Positions 17,067 through 25,917 of a DNA stretch of 64,000 nucleotides are shown here, one piece after another. Each line of letters opens with the position of its first letter. Position 1 is the first letter of the stretch. A program made the translations under genes and the position numbers. Below the pieces are notes generated by a model. That model saw only the letters and a program-made list of their open reading frames with translations, was not told the origin of the DNA and ran no database searches. The stretch is from Butyrivibrio sp. NC2002. GTDB lineage: Bacteria > Bacillota > Clostridia > Lachnospirales > Lachnospiraceae. Location: NCBI RefSeq assembly GCF_000702265.1, contig NZ_KL370881.1:522363-586362 (forward strand), read 5' to 3'.

Positions 17067-19448
17067 ATGAATGAGAAAGTATTACATGTACTTGAATATG
17101 ACAAAATAATAGATGAATTGACAAAGCATGCAACTTCAGAGCCGGGAAGGAAACTATGTAAAGAACTTCTTCCATCTTCAGATAAAAGAGAAATTGACAG
17201 AAACTTAAAGAAAACGGATGCAGCAATATCCAGAATCTTCAAAAAAGGATCGGTATCTTTCGGAAGTAACAGAGACCTGACAGGGTATTTAAGGGCTCTT
17301 AAAATAGAGAGCTCGCTTGATGCTGCACAGCTTTTAAATATTGCCTCTTTCCTTGATAATGTGGGAAGAGTAAAGGCCTATGGAAGAAATGACAAGGAAG
17401 AGGATGTACGTGATGTTCTCAGCGATTTTTTTGATGGACTTGAACCTTTGACACCTGTTGCGACGGAGATAAGAAGATGCATCATTTCAGAGGAAGAAAT
17501 AGCATCGGATGCAAGCCCTGCTCTCAGAAGTATCAGAAGAGACATACAGATCACCGGAGACAGGATCCACGAACAGCTTGTGAAAATGGTCAACGGATCA
17601 CTCAGGACTTACCTGCAGGAAGCAGTTATTACAATGCGCGGAGACAGGTATTGCATTCCTGTTAAGGCGGAATATAAGAATCAGGTAAACGGAATTGTTC
17701 ACGACCAGTCCTCAACAGGGTCCACTCTTTTTATAGAGCCTGCAGTAGTAGTGGAAATGAACAATAAGATCAGAGAACTTGTAGCAAAAGAAAAAGCCGA
17801 GATAGAAGTGATCCTTTCTAATCTGTCTGCGGAAGTTGGAAGTTATCTGACGGCTCTTTCCGATAATTCCAAAATCATGACTGAGCTTGATTTTGTTTTT
17901 GCAAAAGCGCAGCTTGCACTTGAGCAGAATGCGACAATACCAGTTTTTAACGAAAACAGATACTTCAATATCATTAAGGGACGACATCCGCTTCTTGATA
18001 AGAAGAAAGCTGTTCCGATTGACGTTTATGCCGGTAAAGAGTTTGACATGATAATTATTACCGGACCTAATACGGGAGGAAAGACTGTTACACTAAAAAC
18101 TGTGGGTCTTCTTACGCTGATGGGACAGGCAGGACTAGCAATTCCGGCAGGAGACAGATCGGAACTTGCTGTGTTTAAGGAAGTTTATGCTGACATTGGT
18201 GATGAGCAGAGCATAGAGCAGAGCCTTTCAACTTTTTCTTCACATATGACAAATACTGTGCATATTTTGGAAAATGCTGATGAGGATTCGCTTTGCCTGT
18301 TTGATGAACTTGGAGCAGGAACCGATCCGACAGAAGGTGCTGCCTTGGCGATTTCTATTTTGAATAACCTTCATGAGCGCGGGATAAGGACCATGGCTAC
18401 AACTCATTACAGCGAACTTAAGGTTTATGCGCTTACAACAGAAGGAATTCAGAATGCAAGCTGCGAGTTTGATGTGGAATCCTTAAGACCTACATACAGA
18501 CTTCTTATAGGTGTGCCCGGAAAAAGTAATGCTTTTGCTATTTCAAAGAGACTTGGTCTTTCGCAGGATATAATTGATGCTGCGGGCGAGCAGATAAGCC
18601 AGGAAAACCGGAAGTTTGAAGATCTTTTGACAGACCTTGAAACCAGCCGAATAACAATAGAAAACGAGCGCCTCGAAATCGAGAATTACAAAAAAGAAAT
18701 AGAGAAATTAAAAGAAGAGCTTACCAAAAAACAGGATAAACTCGATGAATCAAGAGAAAGGATCCTGCGCGAAGCAAATGAGGAAGCAAGACAAATGCTT
18801 CAGGAAGCTAAAGATACTGTTGATGAAATGATAAGAACTGTCAGAAAGGCAGAAGCAGGAATCCCTATGAGGGATCTTGAAGAAGCAAGACAGAGTCTAA
18901 ACAAGAAAATTTCCGATAAGAATCAGAAGCTTCAGATGAAGAACAAGAAGGATTCTGCTCCCAGAAAAACACTTAAGCCAAGCCAGATCAAGCTGGGGGA
19001 TTCTGTGAGAATCATATCCATGGGACTTAAGGGGACGATCAGCTCAAAGCCTGATAAGGATGGGAATCTTATGGTTCAATGTGGTATTATGAAATCAAGA
19101 GCCAATATTAATGATCTGGAGCTTATAAAGGAAGAGAACGGAAAAGAACAGATGAAGAAGTTTTATGGAAACCATAAGATGGATTTATCTAAGGCAAGTC
19201 ATATAAAAACTGAGATCAATCTAATAGGGCTTAACAGTCAGGACGCCATTGCTGAGCTTGATAAATATCTTGATAGTGCTTATGTGTCACACCTTCCAAG
19301 CGTAAGAGTTGTTCATGGAAAGGGATCAGGTATTTTGAGGCAGGCAGTACATAACCATTTAAAGTCTGCTCCTTATGTTAAATCATTTAAGCTGGGTGAA
19401 TTTGGTGAAGGCGACAGTGGCGTTACGATTGTTACATTTATAAAATGA
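17067..19448 (+). CDS. mutS2: Endonuclease MutS2
   Basis: A 793-residue MutS2. The N-terminal clamp helices lead into the ATPase with Walker A GPNTGGKTVTLK (about residue 332), Walker B LCLFDELGAGTDPTEGAAL and the TTHYSELK motif. A long coiled coil follows (about 515-620), then a KOW-like segment and the C-terminal Smr nuclease domain with the IDLIGL-like line (INLIGLNSQDAI) and VVHGKGSGILR. It acts on branched DNA and, in Firmicutes, also on collided ribosomes. The length is normal. It overlaps or abuts the downstream response-regulator gene, so the two are probably one transcript. Confidence 0.96.
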   Translation: MNEKVLHVLEYDKIIDELTKHATSEPGRKLCKELLPSSDKREIDRNLKKTDAAISRIFKKGSVSFGSNRDLTGYLRALKIESSLDAAQLLNIASFLDNVGRVKAYGRNDKEEDVRDVLSDFFDGLEPLTPVATEIRRCIISEEEIASDASPALRSIRRDIQITGDRIHEQLVKMVNGSLRTYLQEAVITMRGDRYCIPVKAEYKNQVNGIVHDQSSTGSTLFIEPAVVVEMNNKIRELVAKEKAEIEVILSNLSAEVGSYLTALSDNSKIMTELDFVFAKAQLALEQNATIPVFNENRYFNIIKGRHPLLDKKKAVPIDVYAGKEFDMIIITGPNTGGKTVTLKTVGLLTLMGQAGLAIPAGDRSELAVFKEVYADIGDEQSIEQSLSTFSSHMTNTVHILENADEDSLCLFDELGAGTDPTEGAALAISILNNLHERGIRTMATTHYSELKVYALTTEGIQNASCEFDVESLRPTYRLLIGVPGKSNAFAISKRLGLSQDIIDAAGEQISQENRKFEDLLTDLETSRITIENERLEIENYKKEIEKLKEELTKKQDKLDESRERILREANEEARQMLQEAKDTVDEMIRTVRKAEAGIPMRDLEEARQSLNKKISDKNQKLQMKNKKDSAPRKTLKPSQIKLGDSVRIISMGLKGTISSKPDKDGNLMVQCGIMKSRANINDLELIKEENGKEQMKKFYGNHKMDLSKASHIKTEINLIGLNSQDAIAELDKYLDSAYVSHLPSVRVVHGKGSGILRQAVHNHLKSAPYVKSFKLGEFGEGDSGVTIVTFIK

Positions 19449-19459
19449 GGGAGGAACTT

Positions 19460-20161
19460 ATGGTAGCAAAGCAAAGGATTTTAGTTGTTGACGATGACAG
19501 TAACATCGCAGAACTTATATCTTTATATCTGATCAAGGAGTGTTTTGAAACACTCATAGTAGGGGACGGAGAATCAGCGCTTCAGGCAGTTGATACTTTT
19601 GCACCTAATTTGATATTACTTGACCTTATGCTTCCGGGAATTGACGGATATCAGGTATGCAGAGAGGTAAGGACAAAGTCACAGATTCCGATCATCATGC
19701 TTTCTGCAAAGGGAGAGGTTTTTGATAAGGTTTTAGGGCTTGAAATGGGAGCTGATGACTATATAGAAAAACCCTTTGATTCAAAGGAGCTTGTAGCCAG
19801 AGTTAAAGCAGTACTTAGAAGATACAAGCCACAGGTTCCCGAGCAGGAAGAGTCGGATGATAAGGTTGTAAGGTATGAAGACCTTGAGATCAATATGACT
19901 AACTACTCAGTAAATTATCAGGGTTCAAGGATAGATATGCCACCAAAGGAACTGGAACTGCTTTATTTTCTTGCATCCTCTCCAAACAGAGTATTTACGA
20001 GGGAGCAGCTTCTTGATCAGATCTGGGGTTATGAATATGTAGGCGACACCAGAACAGTTGATGTACATATCAAGAGATTAAGGGAAAAAATAAAGGATCA
20101 CGATACCTGGAGAATAGCTACTATATGGGGTATCGGATATAAATTTGAAGTTTCGGAATAA
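19460..20161 (+). CDS. Response regulator, OmpR/PhoB family
   Basis: About 233 residues. I start at the ATG at 19460 because GAGGGAGG sits just upstream; an ATG at 19445 overlaps the mutS2 stop but has no ribosome site. The receiver domain has the acidic pair in VVDDDSN, phospho-acceptor Asp55 in LILLDLMLPG, and the conserved Lys in EKPFDSKEL. The C-terminal winged helix (VFTREQLLDQIWGYEYVGDTRTVDVHIKRLREK) is OmpR-type. It is followed after 14 bases by its sensor kinase. Confidence 0.95.
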   Translation: MVAKQRILVVDDDSNIAELISLYLIKECFETLIVGDGESALQAVDTFAPNLILLDLMLPGIDGYQVCREVRTKSQIPIIMLSAKGEVFDKVLGLEMGADDYIEKPFDSKELVARVKAVLRRYKPQVPEQEESDDKVVRYEDLEINMTNYSVNYQGSRIDMPPKELELLYFLASSPNRVFTREQLLDQIWGYEYVGDTRTVDVHIKRLREKIKDHDTWRIATIWGIGYKFEVSE

Positions 20162-20175
20162 ACGGAGATATTGTA

Positions 20176-21612
20176 ATGAAGCGTACGCTTTATCTTAAAT
20201 TTCTAATTGCATATCTGCTATTTGGCATATTCGGATTTATTATGGTTGCTACATTTGTTTCGAATATGACTTATGAACATTGCAGAAGAGATAAAGCTGA
20301 GAGCCTGTATGCTGAGGCCACGCAGATAGCCAATACATATGCTGCAGATCTGTATAACAGTGAAACCTCACTTGATGCAGTAAAACAGCAGCTAACGGCT
20401 TTGTCTAAATATATGGATGGTGCAAAGCTCTGGATAGTTAACCCGTCAGGTCGACTGGTTCTTGACTCTTCAAGGACAATTGATCCAAGTGAGGAAGTTG
20501 TAATTGAAGGATTTGACCCTACTGTGACAGCCGGAACCTATTACACTATAGGTAATTTTTGGAACAGTTTTAAAGAAGATCATTTGAGTGTCTTTGCACC
20601 GATCACAGCCAATTACAAAGTACAGGCTTATGTTGTAATACATATGCCTATAAGTGCGATCAGGCGTACAGCAGATGAATTCCTTAACATTTCATACCTG
20701 ATGCTTATCGTAATGTTTCTGTTATCTCTGATAATCCTTATTTTCTTTACGGAACTTGTATATATTCCGCTTAAAAAGATAACTCAGGCTACTGAACAGT
20801 ATGCAATGGGAAATATGGACTATGAGTTCTCTATTGAATCAGAGGATGAAATGGGATATCTTGCGGCATCTCTTTCATATATGGCAGGCGAAATTGCAAG
20901 GCAAGAGGATGATCAGAAAAAGTTTGTGGCTAACGTATCTCATGATTTCAGGTCGCCTCTTACATCTATAAAGGGCTACCTTGTAGCAATGCTTGATGGA
21001 ACGATTCCTGTGGAAATGCATAATAAATACATTGGTATAGTATTAAATGAGACAAACAGGTTAACTAAACTTACCAATGGACTTCTTACGCTTAATAATT
21101 TAAATGCCAAAGGAATGCTTCTTGAGAGAACTGATTTTGACATCAATCAGGTAATAAGGAATACAGCTGCTTCATTTGAAATCACCTGCCTTGAAAAAAC
21201 AATCGCTATTGAATTGGTACTTACAGATGATAAAATGCTTGTCAATGCAGATATGAGCAAAATACAACAGGTGTTATATAATCTGTTGGATAATGCGATC
21301 AAGTTCAGTCACCGTGATTCTGTAATAAAAATCGAAACCACAGAAAAAAAGAATAAAGTGTTTGTGTCAGTAAAGGATTCCGGAATAGGAATCCCTAAGG
21401 AAGACCAGAAGCTTGTCTGGGAGAGATTTTATAAATCGGATGCATCAAGAGGAAAAGATAAAAAGGGAACAGGACTTGGCCTTTCGATTGTAAAGGAAAT
21501 CATAAAGGCTCATGGCGAGAATATAAATGTTATAAGCACTGTGGGAGTTGGTACCGAGTTTATTTTTTCAATTCCTAAGTCTGCTGCGATGGACAGGGAC
21601 GAGGAAGAATAA
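20176..21612 (+). CDS. Sensor histidine kinase with HAMP domain
   Basis: A 478-residue membrane kinase and the partner of the upstream response regulator. It has a first membrane helix (about residues 8-30), an extracytoplasmic sensing domain to about 170, a second helix (about 173-195), a HAMP linker, and a dimerisation domain with phospho-accepting His256 in VANVSHDFRSPLTSIKGY. The ATPase has the N box NLLDNAIKFS, the G1 box KDSGIGIP and the G2 box GTGLGLSIVKEII. The layout resembles envelope-sensing kinases of the WalK/PhoR type. The signal is not known. Confidence 0.95.
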   Translation: MKRTLYLKFLIAYLLFGIFGFIMVATFVSNMTYEHCRRDKAESLYAEATQIANTYAADLYNSETSLDAVKQQLTALSKYMDGAKLWIVNPSGRLVLDSSRTIDPSEEVVIEGFDPTVTAGTYYTIGNFWNSFKEDHLSVFAPITANYKVQAYVVIHMPISAIRRTADEFLNISYLMLIVMFLLSLIILIFFTELVYIPLKKITQATEQYAMGNMDYEFSIESEDEMGYLAASLSYMAGEIARQEDDQKKFVANVSHDFRSPLTSIKGYLVAMLDGTIPVEMHNKYIGIVLNETNRLTKLTNGLLTLNNLNAKGMLLERTDFDINQVIRNTAASFEITCLEKTIAIELVLTDDKMLVNADMSKIQQVLYNLLDNAIKFSHRDSVIKIETTEKKNKVFVSVKDSGIGIPKEDQKLVWERFYKSDASRGKDKKGTGLGLSIVKEIIKAHGENINVISTVGVGTEFIFSIPKSAAMDRDEEE

Positions 21613-21663
21613 GAAGATATTATAGAATAAAAGTTATTTTAAACAAGAGAAAGAGAGTTTTTC

Positions 21664-22161
21664 ATGAATATAGTTTTACATCAGCCGGAGATTCCGCAGA
21701 ACACAGGGAATATAGGCAGAACATGTGTGGCAACAGGTAGTAGTCTGCATCTTATAGAGCCACTAGGATTTGCACTTAAAGGAAAAGACTTAAAGCGGGC
21801 GGGAATGGATTATTGGGATAAATTAGATTACACCCGCTATACAAATTATGAGGAATTTAAAGAAAAACATCTGGGGGCAAAAGTATGGCTTGCTACGACT
21901 AAGGCTAAGCGATCATATACAGATGTTTCTTTTGGACCTGATGATTTTATCATGTTTGGAAAGGAAAGCGCTGGAATACCGGAGGAAATACTGGTGGATA
22001 ATGAGCAGGACTGCATAAGGATTCCCATGGGACATGATATAAGGTCGCTTAATCTCTCTAATTCTGTAGCGATTGTTTTGTATGAAGCATTGAGACAGAA
22101 TGGATTTCCGGGAATGGAAGAGGCTGGAGAACTTCACAGGCTGCATTGGAAAAATAAATAA
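21664..22161 (+). CDS. trmL: tRNA (cytidine(34)-2'-O)-methyltransferase
   Basis: A 165-residue SPOUT-class methyltransferase. The opening MNIVLHQPEIPQNTGNIGRT, the central FGKESAGIPEE and the C-terminal trefoil-knot motif IPMGHDIRSLNLSNSVAIVLYE are all characteristic of TrmL, which 2'-O-methylates the wobble nucleotide of certain tRNA-Leu species. The length is typical. It is followed by the rRNA methyltransferase rlmD, so two RNA-modifying genes are grouped. Confidence 0.95.
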   Translation: MNIVLHQPEIPQNTGNIGRTCVATGSSLHLIEPLGFALKGKDLKRAGMDYWDKLDYTRYTNYEEFKEKHLGAKVWLATTKAKRSYTDVSFGPDDFIMFGKESAGIPEEILVDNEQDCIRIPMGHDIRSLNLSNSVAIVLYEALRQNGFPGMEEAGELHRLHWKNK

Positions 22162-22188
22162 TTATTGTTATTAAAAGCAGGAGATGAT

Positions 22189-23706
22189 ATGACAAAGACA
22201 CAAAGAAAGGGAAAATCATCATCCAAACGAAATGGCTCTGATACAGGTGCTTATAAAAAGGGTGATATTCTCACTGTGAAAATAGAAGATATAGGAAATG
22301 ATGGGGAGGGTATTGGCAAGGTTGATGGCTATACCCTTTTTGTAAAGGATGCAGTAATAGGTGATCTGGTAAAGGTTTCTATTATGAAGAGCAAGAAAAA
22401 CTATGCCTATGCCCATCTTGATGAAGTTATTGAGGCATCTGAGTATAGAATCGATCCTCCCTGCAAGGTGTCAAAAGCATGCGGTGGGTGTCAGCTCCAA
22501 AACGTATCTTATAAAAAACAACTGGAATTTAAACAGGCAAAAGTCAGAAATAATCTTATACGAATAGGTGGTTTTGAAGAGCCTTTTGTAAATGAGGTAA
22601 TGAAAACGATTGTTGGCATGAATGGAAGTACTAACGATACATGTTTCAGATATCGCAACAAAGCTCAGTTTCCAATAGGTACTGATAAGTCCAGGAACCC
22701 TGTCGCCGGTTTTTATGCCGGAAGAACGCATGCTATCATTCCGGTGAGCGATTGCCTTTTGGGAGTTGAGGAAAACAAACTTGTTTTGGATGCTGTCCTT
22801 AATCACATGAAAAAATATAAGATTCCGGCATATGATGAAAGTACGGGAAAGGGTTGCTTTAGGCATGTCCTGATAAGAAAAGGATTTTCCAGTAAAGAGC
22901 TAATGGTATGCCTTGTAATAAACCAAGACAAAAGCAGAAAAAATAATGATAAGTGTTATGAATATATTCCAAAACAGTCAGAACTAGTAGAAGAGATTAA
23001 AAAAATTCCCGGAGTTAAAAGTATAACAGTCAACATCAACAATGAAAAAACGAATGTTATCCTCGGGAAGGAAGTATATACATTATTTGGAGGAGAAACA
23101 ATTACTGATATTTTGTGCGGGAATATTTTTAAAATATCACCGCTTTCTTTCTACCAGGTAAATCCGGTCCAGACAGAGAAATTATATAATCTGGCTGTTT
23201 CTTATGCAGGTTTGACGGGTACGGAAACAGTATGGGATCTTTACTGCGGTATCGGAACAATAACACTTTCTATGGCAAAAAAGGCTAAGCAGGTATATGG
23301 AATTGAGGTTGTACCTCAGGCCATAGATAACGCAAGAGAGAATGCTATGCTCAATAAAATAACAAACGCAACGTTTTATGTGGGCAAGGCCGAAGAAGTT
23401 CTTCCTGATTTTTATGAAAAAAGGCTTGGTGACGAGGCAGCTTTAGCAGATGAAAATGCATCACACCCAGATGTTATTGTAGTAGATCCCCCAAGAAAGG
23501 GCTGTGATAAAGAGTGCCTCGATACGATGCTTAAGATGTCCCCCGACAGAATAGTATATGTAAGCTGTGACAGCGCTACTCTTTCAAGAGACCTCAGAAT
23601 CCTTGTTGATGGTGGATATGAGTTAAAGGAGGTCACTCCTGTTGACATGTTTCCACATACGGTTCATGTGGAGACTGTGGTTCTGCTAACAAGGCAGAAT
23701 ACCTGA
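22189..23706 (+). CDS. rlmD: 23S rRNA (uracil-C5)-methyltransferase RlmD/RumA
   Basis: About 505 residues. I take the ATG at 22189, with AGGAG before it; the frame opens earlier only at a TTG. A TRAM domain (residues about 25-85) is followed by the Fe-S cysteines (CKVSKACGGCQL) and the SAM-dependent methyltransferase core, with DLYCGIGTITL, the DPPRKGC motif, and the catalytic-cysteine segment YVSCDSATLSRDL. The C-terminus carries the conserved MFPHTVHVETVVLL. The 3' end of this gene is a known insertion site for Gram-positive conjugative elements, and element-type genes begin right after it here. Confidence 0.95.
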   Translation: MTKTQRKGKSSSKRNGSDTGAYKKGDILTVKIEDIGNDGEGIGKVDGYTLFVKDAVIGDLVKVSIMKSKKNYAYAHLDEVIEASEYRIDPPCKVSKACGGCQLQNVSYKKQLEFKQAKVRNNLIRIGGFEEPFVNEVMKTIVGMNGSTNDTCFRYRNKAQFPIGTDKSRNPVAGFYAGRTHAIIPVSDCLLGVEENKLVLDAVLNHMKKYKIPAYDESTGKGCFRHVLIRKGFSSKELMVCLVINQDKSRKNNDKCYEYIPKQSELVEEIKKIPGVKSITVNINNEKTNVILGKEVYTLFGGETITDILCGNIFKISPLSFYQVNPVQTEKLYNLAVSYAGLTGTETVWDLYCGIGTITLSMAKKAKQVYGIEVVPQAIDNARENAMLNKITNATFYVGKAEEVLPDFYEKRLGDEAALADENASHPDVIVVDPPRKGCDKECLDTMLKMSPDRIVYVSCDSATLSRDLRILVDGGYELKEVTPVDMFPHTVHVETVVLLTRQNT

Positions 23707-24041
23707 CAATCCTTGAATTTACGCACTTTTGCGAGTTTTTCTCTTTCAATTATGTGGAGGAAAATCGCAAGGAAAAAACCCTGATTCAGAAAATTACCGT
23801 GGCGGTAGCTTTTGAACTGGAGACGGGGAACACAAAAAATCCGGATATAAAAGTGAATATGGATACCATCGAATGATGGCTTTAAATAGGGATATTGGCA
23901 AGAGATGCTGATATCCCTTTTTGCGTATAAAACATGGAAGGAGGGCTTACATATTATGACCTTTACAGCGATAGGTGCAGTTGGCGGGATATACTTCATA
24001 ATCTCCCATGGAAAGATTTTAAAACCAGGGAGGATGGAAAG
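23707..24041. other. Left end of the conjugative element; mostly non-coding
   Basis: The 335 bases between rlmD and the first clear element gene hold a short open frame ending at 23876 with no recognisable start or homology (its tail reads NPDIKVNMDTIE), a leader terminator at 23888-23922, and a possible 44-codon frame. An attachment site would be expected at or near the rlmD stop, but no second copy of that sequence is visible in the window. Confidence 0.45.
23888..23922 (+). terminator. Leader terminator ahead of the first element operon
   Basis: An 8-bp stem (AGGGATAT at 23888-23895, ATATCCCT at 23911-23918) is followed by a T run. It would insulate the element from rlmD transcription or act as an attenuator for the genes that follow. 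Confidence 0.65.
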
Positions 24042-24090
24042 ATGGTCAAAGTCAGATTGCAGGGCACGACCTGCGAGATCAAGCGTATGA
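23956..24090 (+). CDS. Possible 44-codon hydrophobic peptide
   Basis: An ATG at 23956 follows a GGAGGG site by about 11 bases and opens a 44-codon frame. The product has one hydrophobic segment (TAIGAVGGIYFIISHG) and a basic tail. Its last 49 bases overlap the DUF3970-like gene in another frame. It may be a real leader peptide or chance; nothing else supports it. Confidence 0.28.
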   Translation: MTFTAIGAVGGIYFIISHGKILKPGRMERWSKSDCRARPARSSV

Positions 24091-24233
24091 AAAGGTGTAT
24101 CGAAAGAAATAAGAGAATTAAGGTTATAAGCGTGTCTGACGCCTTCCCAAATAAGGGAACCAAGAAGTATTTCAGACAGTATATGGATGTAATGATTGAT
24201 CCAAACAGCGAGAAAAAAACAGTTAACCAATAA
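24042..24233 (+). CDS. Small DUF3970-like protein
   Basis: A 63-residue protein starting MVKVRLQGTTCEI and continuing with a short helix, then a beta strand containing VISVSDAFPNKG and a YFRQYMDVMI ending. The pattern KVRxxGTxxEI, then SxxxPN, then Y.DV matches the small DUF3970-type proteins found in Firmicutes mobile elements, as I remember the family. GGGAGG lies eight bases before the ATG, and no start codon exists in frame between the upstream SD and this one. It immediately precedes parA. The function is unknown. Confidence 0.6.
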   Translation: MVKVRLQGTTCEIKRMKRCIERNKRIKVISVSDAFPNKGTKKYFRQYMDVMIDPNSEKKTVNQ

Positions 24234-24251
24234 AAAGGGAGGACGGAGATT

Positions 24252-25034
24252 ATGTGCAAAGTGATATCTGTAGCCAATATTAAAGGCGGGGTAGCCAAAA
24301 CAACTACTGCCGCAAATTTAGGAGTAGGACTTGTAAAAAAGGGGAAAAGAGTTCTTTTGGTAGATCTCGACCCACAAGGTTCGCTTTCATTGGGACTTGG
24401 GATTAGAAACAATAAGGAGCTTCCATATACGGTAAGCACAGTTATCCAGAAGGTTATCAATGAAATAGAAATCAGCGAGGGAGAGGGAATAATCCATAAC
24501 GACGAGGGAGTAGACATACTTCCGAGTAATCATAGTCTCCGGACAGTTGAGCAGCAGCTGGATGAAGTGATGAGCAAGGAGCATATCCTTGAGGAGTACA
24601 TCGACGGCATTCGTGATAGGTATGATTACATCATTATTGACTGCAATCCCGGTGTTGATAATCTTATTCTCAATGCCCTAACCTGCTGTGATAGCGTCCT
24701 GATTCCATCGCCGCCTGAATATCTGTGTGTAGAAGGTTTACAGGAAATCATTAGAACCATCGGGCAGGTAAAGAAAAGATTAAACCGAAAGATTGAGATT
24801 GAGGGAGTGCTTCTTACCATAGTAAATGGCAGGACAAATATTGCCAGGGACATCATGAATAAGATGGAAGAAGCTTATGGTCAGCATTTGAAGATTTTTC
24901 AGACTGTTATTCCAGAATCCGTTAAAGCGAAAGAAGCTGTTGCAAACGGCATAAGTGTTTATGAGCAGTCTCCAAAGAGCAGCGTGGCTGTTGCGTATGA
25001 GGCATTCGTCGAGGAGGTGCTGGATAATGAGTAA
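24252..25034 (+). CDS. parA: ParA/Soj family partition ATPase
   Basis: 260 residues. A deviant Walker A, KGGVAKTTTAANLG, is at about 11-24, Walker A' LLVDLDPQGSLS at about 36-47, and the Walker B strand is in YIIIDCNPG. It is a plain ATPase without an N-terminal DNA-binding domain, as in type Ib or Soj-like ParA. It overlaps parB by eight bases, so the two form a partition cassette. On an integrative element this probably stabilises the excised circular form. The ribosome site is GGGAGG. Confidence 0.95.
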   Translation: MCKVISVANIKGGVAKTTTAANLGVGLVKKGKRVLLVDLDPQGSLSLGLGIRNNKELPYTVSTVIQKVINEIEISEGEGIIHNDEGVDILPSNHSLRTVEQQLDEVMSKEHILEEYIDGIRDRYDYIIIDCNPGVDNLILNALTCCDSVLIPSPPEYLCVEGLQEIIRTIGQVKKRLNRKIEIEGVLLTIVNGRTNIARDIMNKMEEAYGQHLKIFQTVIPESVKAKEAVANGISVYEQSPKSSVAVAYEAFVEEVLDNE

Positions 25035-25893
25035 GAAAAGAGCTTCTGATAATATCAGCCTTACAGCGTTTGATGACCTTTTTGGGGCACCATCTGAGGG
25101 AGAACAGATAGTGGAGGTCGCTTTAAAGGAATTGCATGAATTCCAAAATCATCCATTTAGGGTTCTCGATGATGAAAAGATGTATGAAACAGTAGCAAGC
25201 GTTAAAGAGCAGGGAATAATAGTTCCCGGAATTGTAAGACCACGTAAAGAAGGCGGCTATGAGATAATTGCAGGCCACAGACGTAAACGTGCTGCAGAAC
25301 TTGCAGGACTTAAGACTATGCCTGTATATATCAGAGAATACTCTGATGAACTTGCGACCCGTCTTATGGTTGATACGAATATCCAGCGTGAAGATATCCT
25401 TCCCAGTGAAAAAGCTCACGCTTACCGTATGAAATACGATCAGATAAAAAGTCCTGGTGTTAAAGGAAACTCTCTCGATGAGCTTGGAAATGCAGCTGGC
25501 GAGAGCGGGAAGACTGTTCAAAGGTATCTATGGCTTTCAAATCTGATAGATGGATTGATGGAACTTGTAGATACAAGAAAAATCGGAATGGCTCAGGGAA
25601 TAGATTTATCTTTCCTGTCTGAGCAGGAGCAGATTTGGGTACTTAACGCAATAGGTGAGCTTAAATGCTCCATGAGCATGGCTCAGTCTGCACGAATTAA
25701 GGAACTATCAAAAAACGCTGAACTTACGGAGATAGCGATAAAACTTATATTAACCGAAACAAAGCCAAAGCCTAAGAAGTTTGTCTTAAAGGCTGAAAAG
25801 ATTGCGGATTATTTTCCAGAAGATATGTCTGATGAAGATATAGAGGAGACAATTATCGGTCTTTTGGAAGAATGGAAATCAAAAAGGAATTAA
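25027..25893 (+). CDS. parB: ParB family partition protein
   Basis: About 288 residues from the ATG at 25027, which overlaps the end of parA; the frame is open further upstream, inside parA. The ParB/Srx-type N-terminal domain contains the CTP-binding motif region EIIAGHRRKRAAELAG and the arginine-rich helix TRLMVDTNIQRE(D)ILPSEKA, followed by a helix-turn-helix (ESGKTVQRYLWLSNL) and a helical C-terminal region. It would bind a centromere site close by. Palindromes at 27478-27498 and 27539-27553 are candidates. Confidence 0.93.
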   Translation: MSKKRASDNISLTAFDDLFGAPSEGEQIVEVALKELHEFQNHPFRVLDDEKMYETVASVKEQGIIVPGIVRPRKEGGYEIIAGHRRKRAAELAGLKTMPVYIREYSDELATRLMVDTNIQREDILPSEKAHAYRMKYDQIKSPGVKGNSLDELGNAAGESGKTVQRYLWLSNLIDGLMELVDTRKIGMAQGIDLSFLSEQEQIWVLNAIGELKCSMSMAQSARIKELSKNAELTEIAIKLILTETKPKPKKFVLKAEKIADYFPEDMSDEDIEETIIGLLEEWKSKRN

Positions 25894-25917
25894 TACAGCG
25901 AGAGGAGGAGAACAGCG

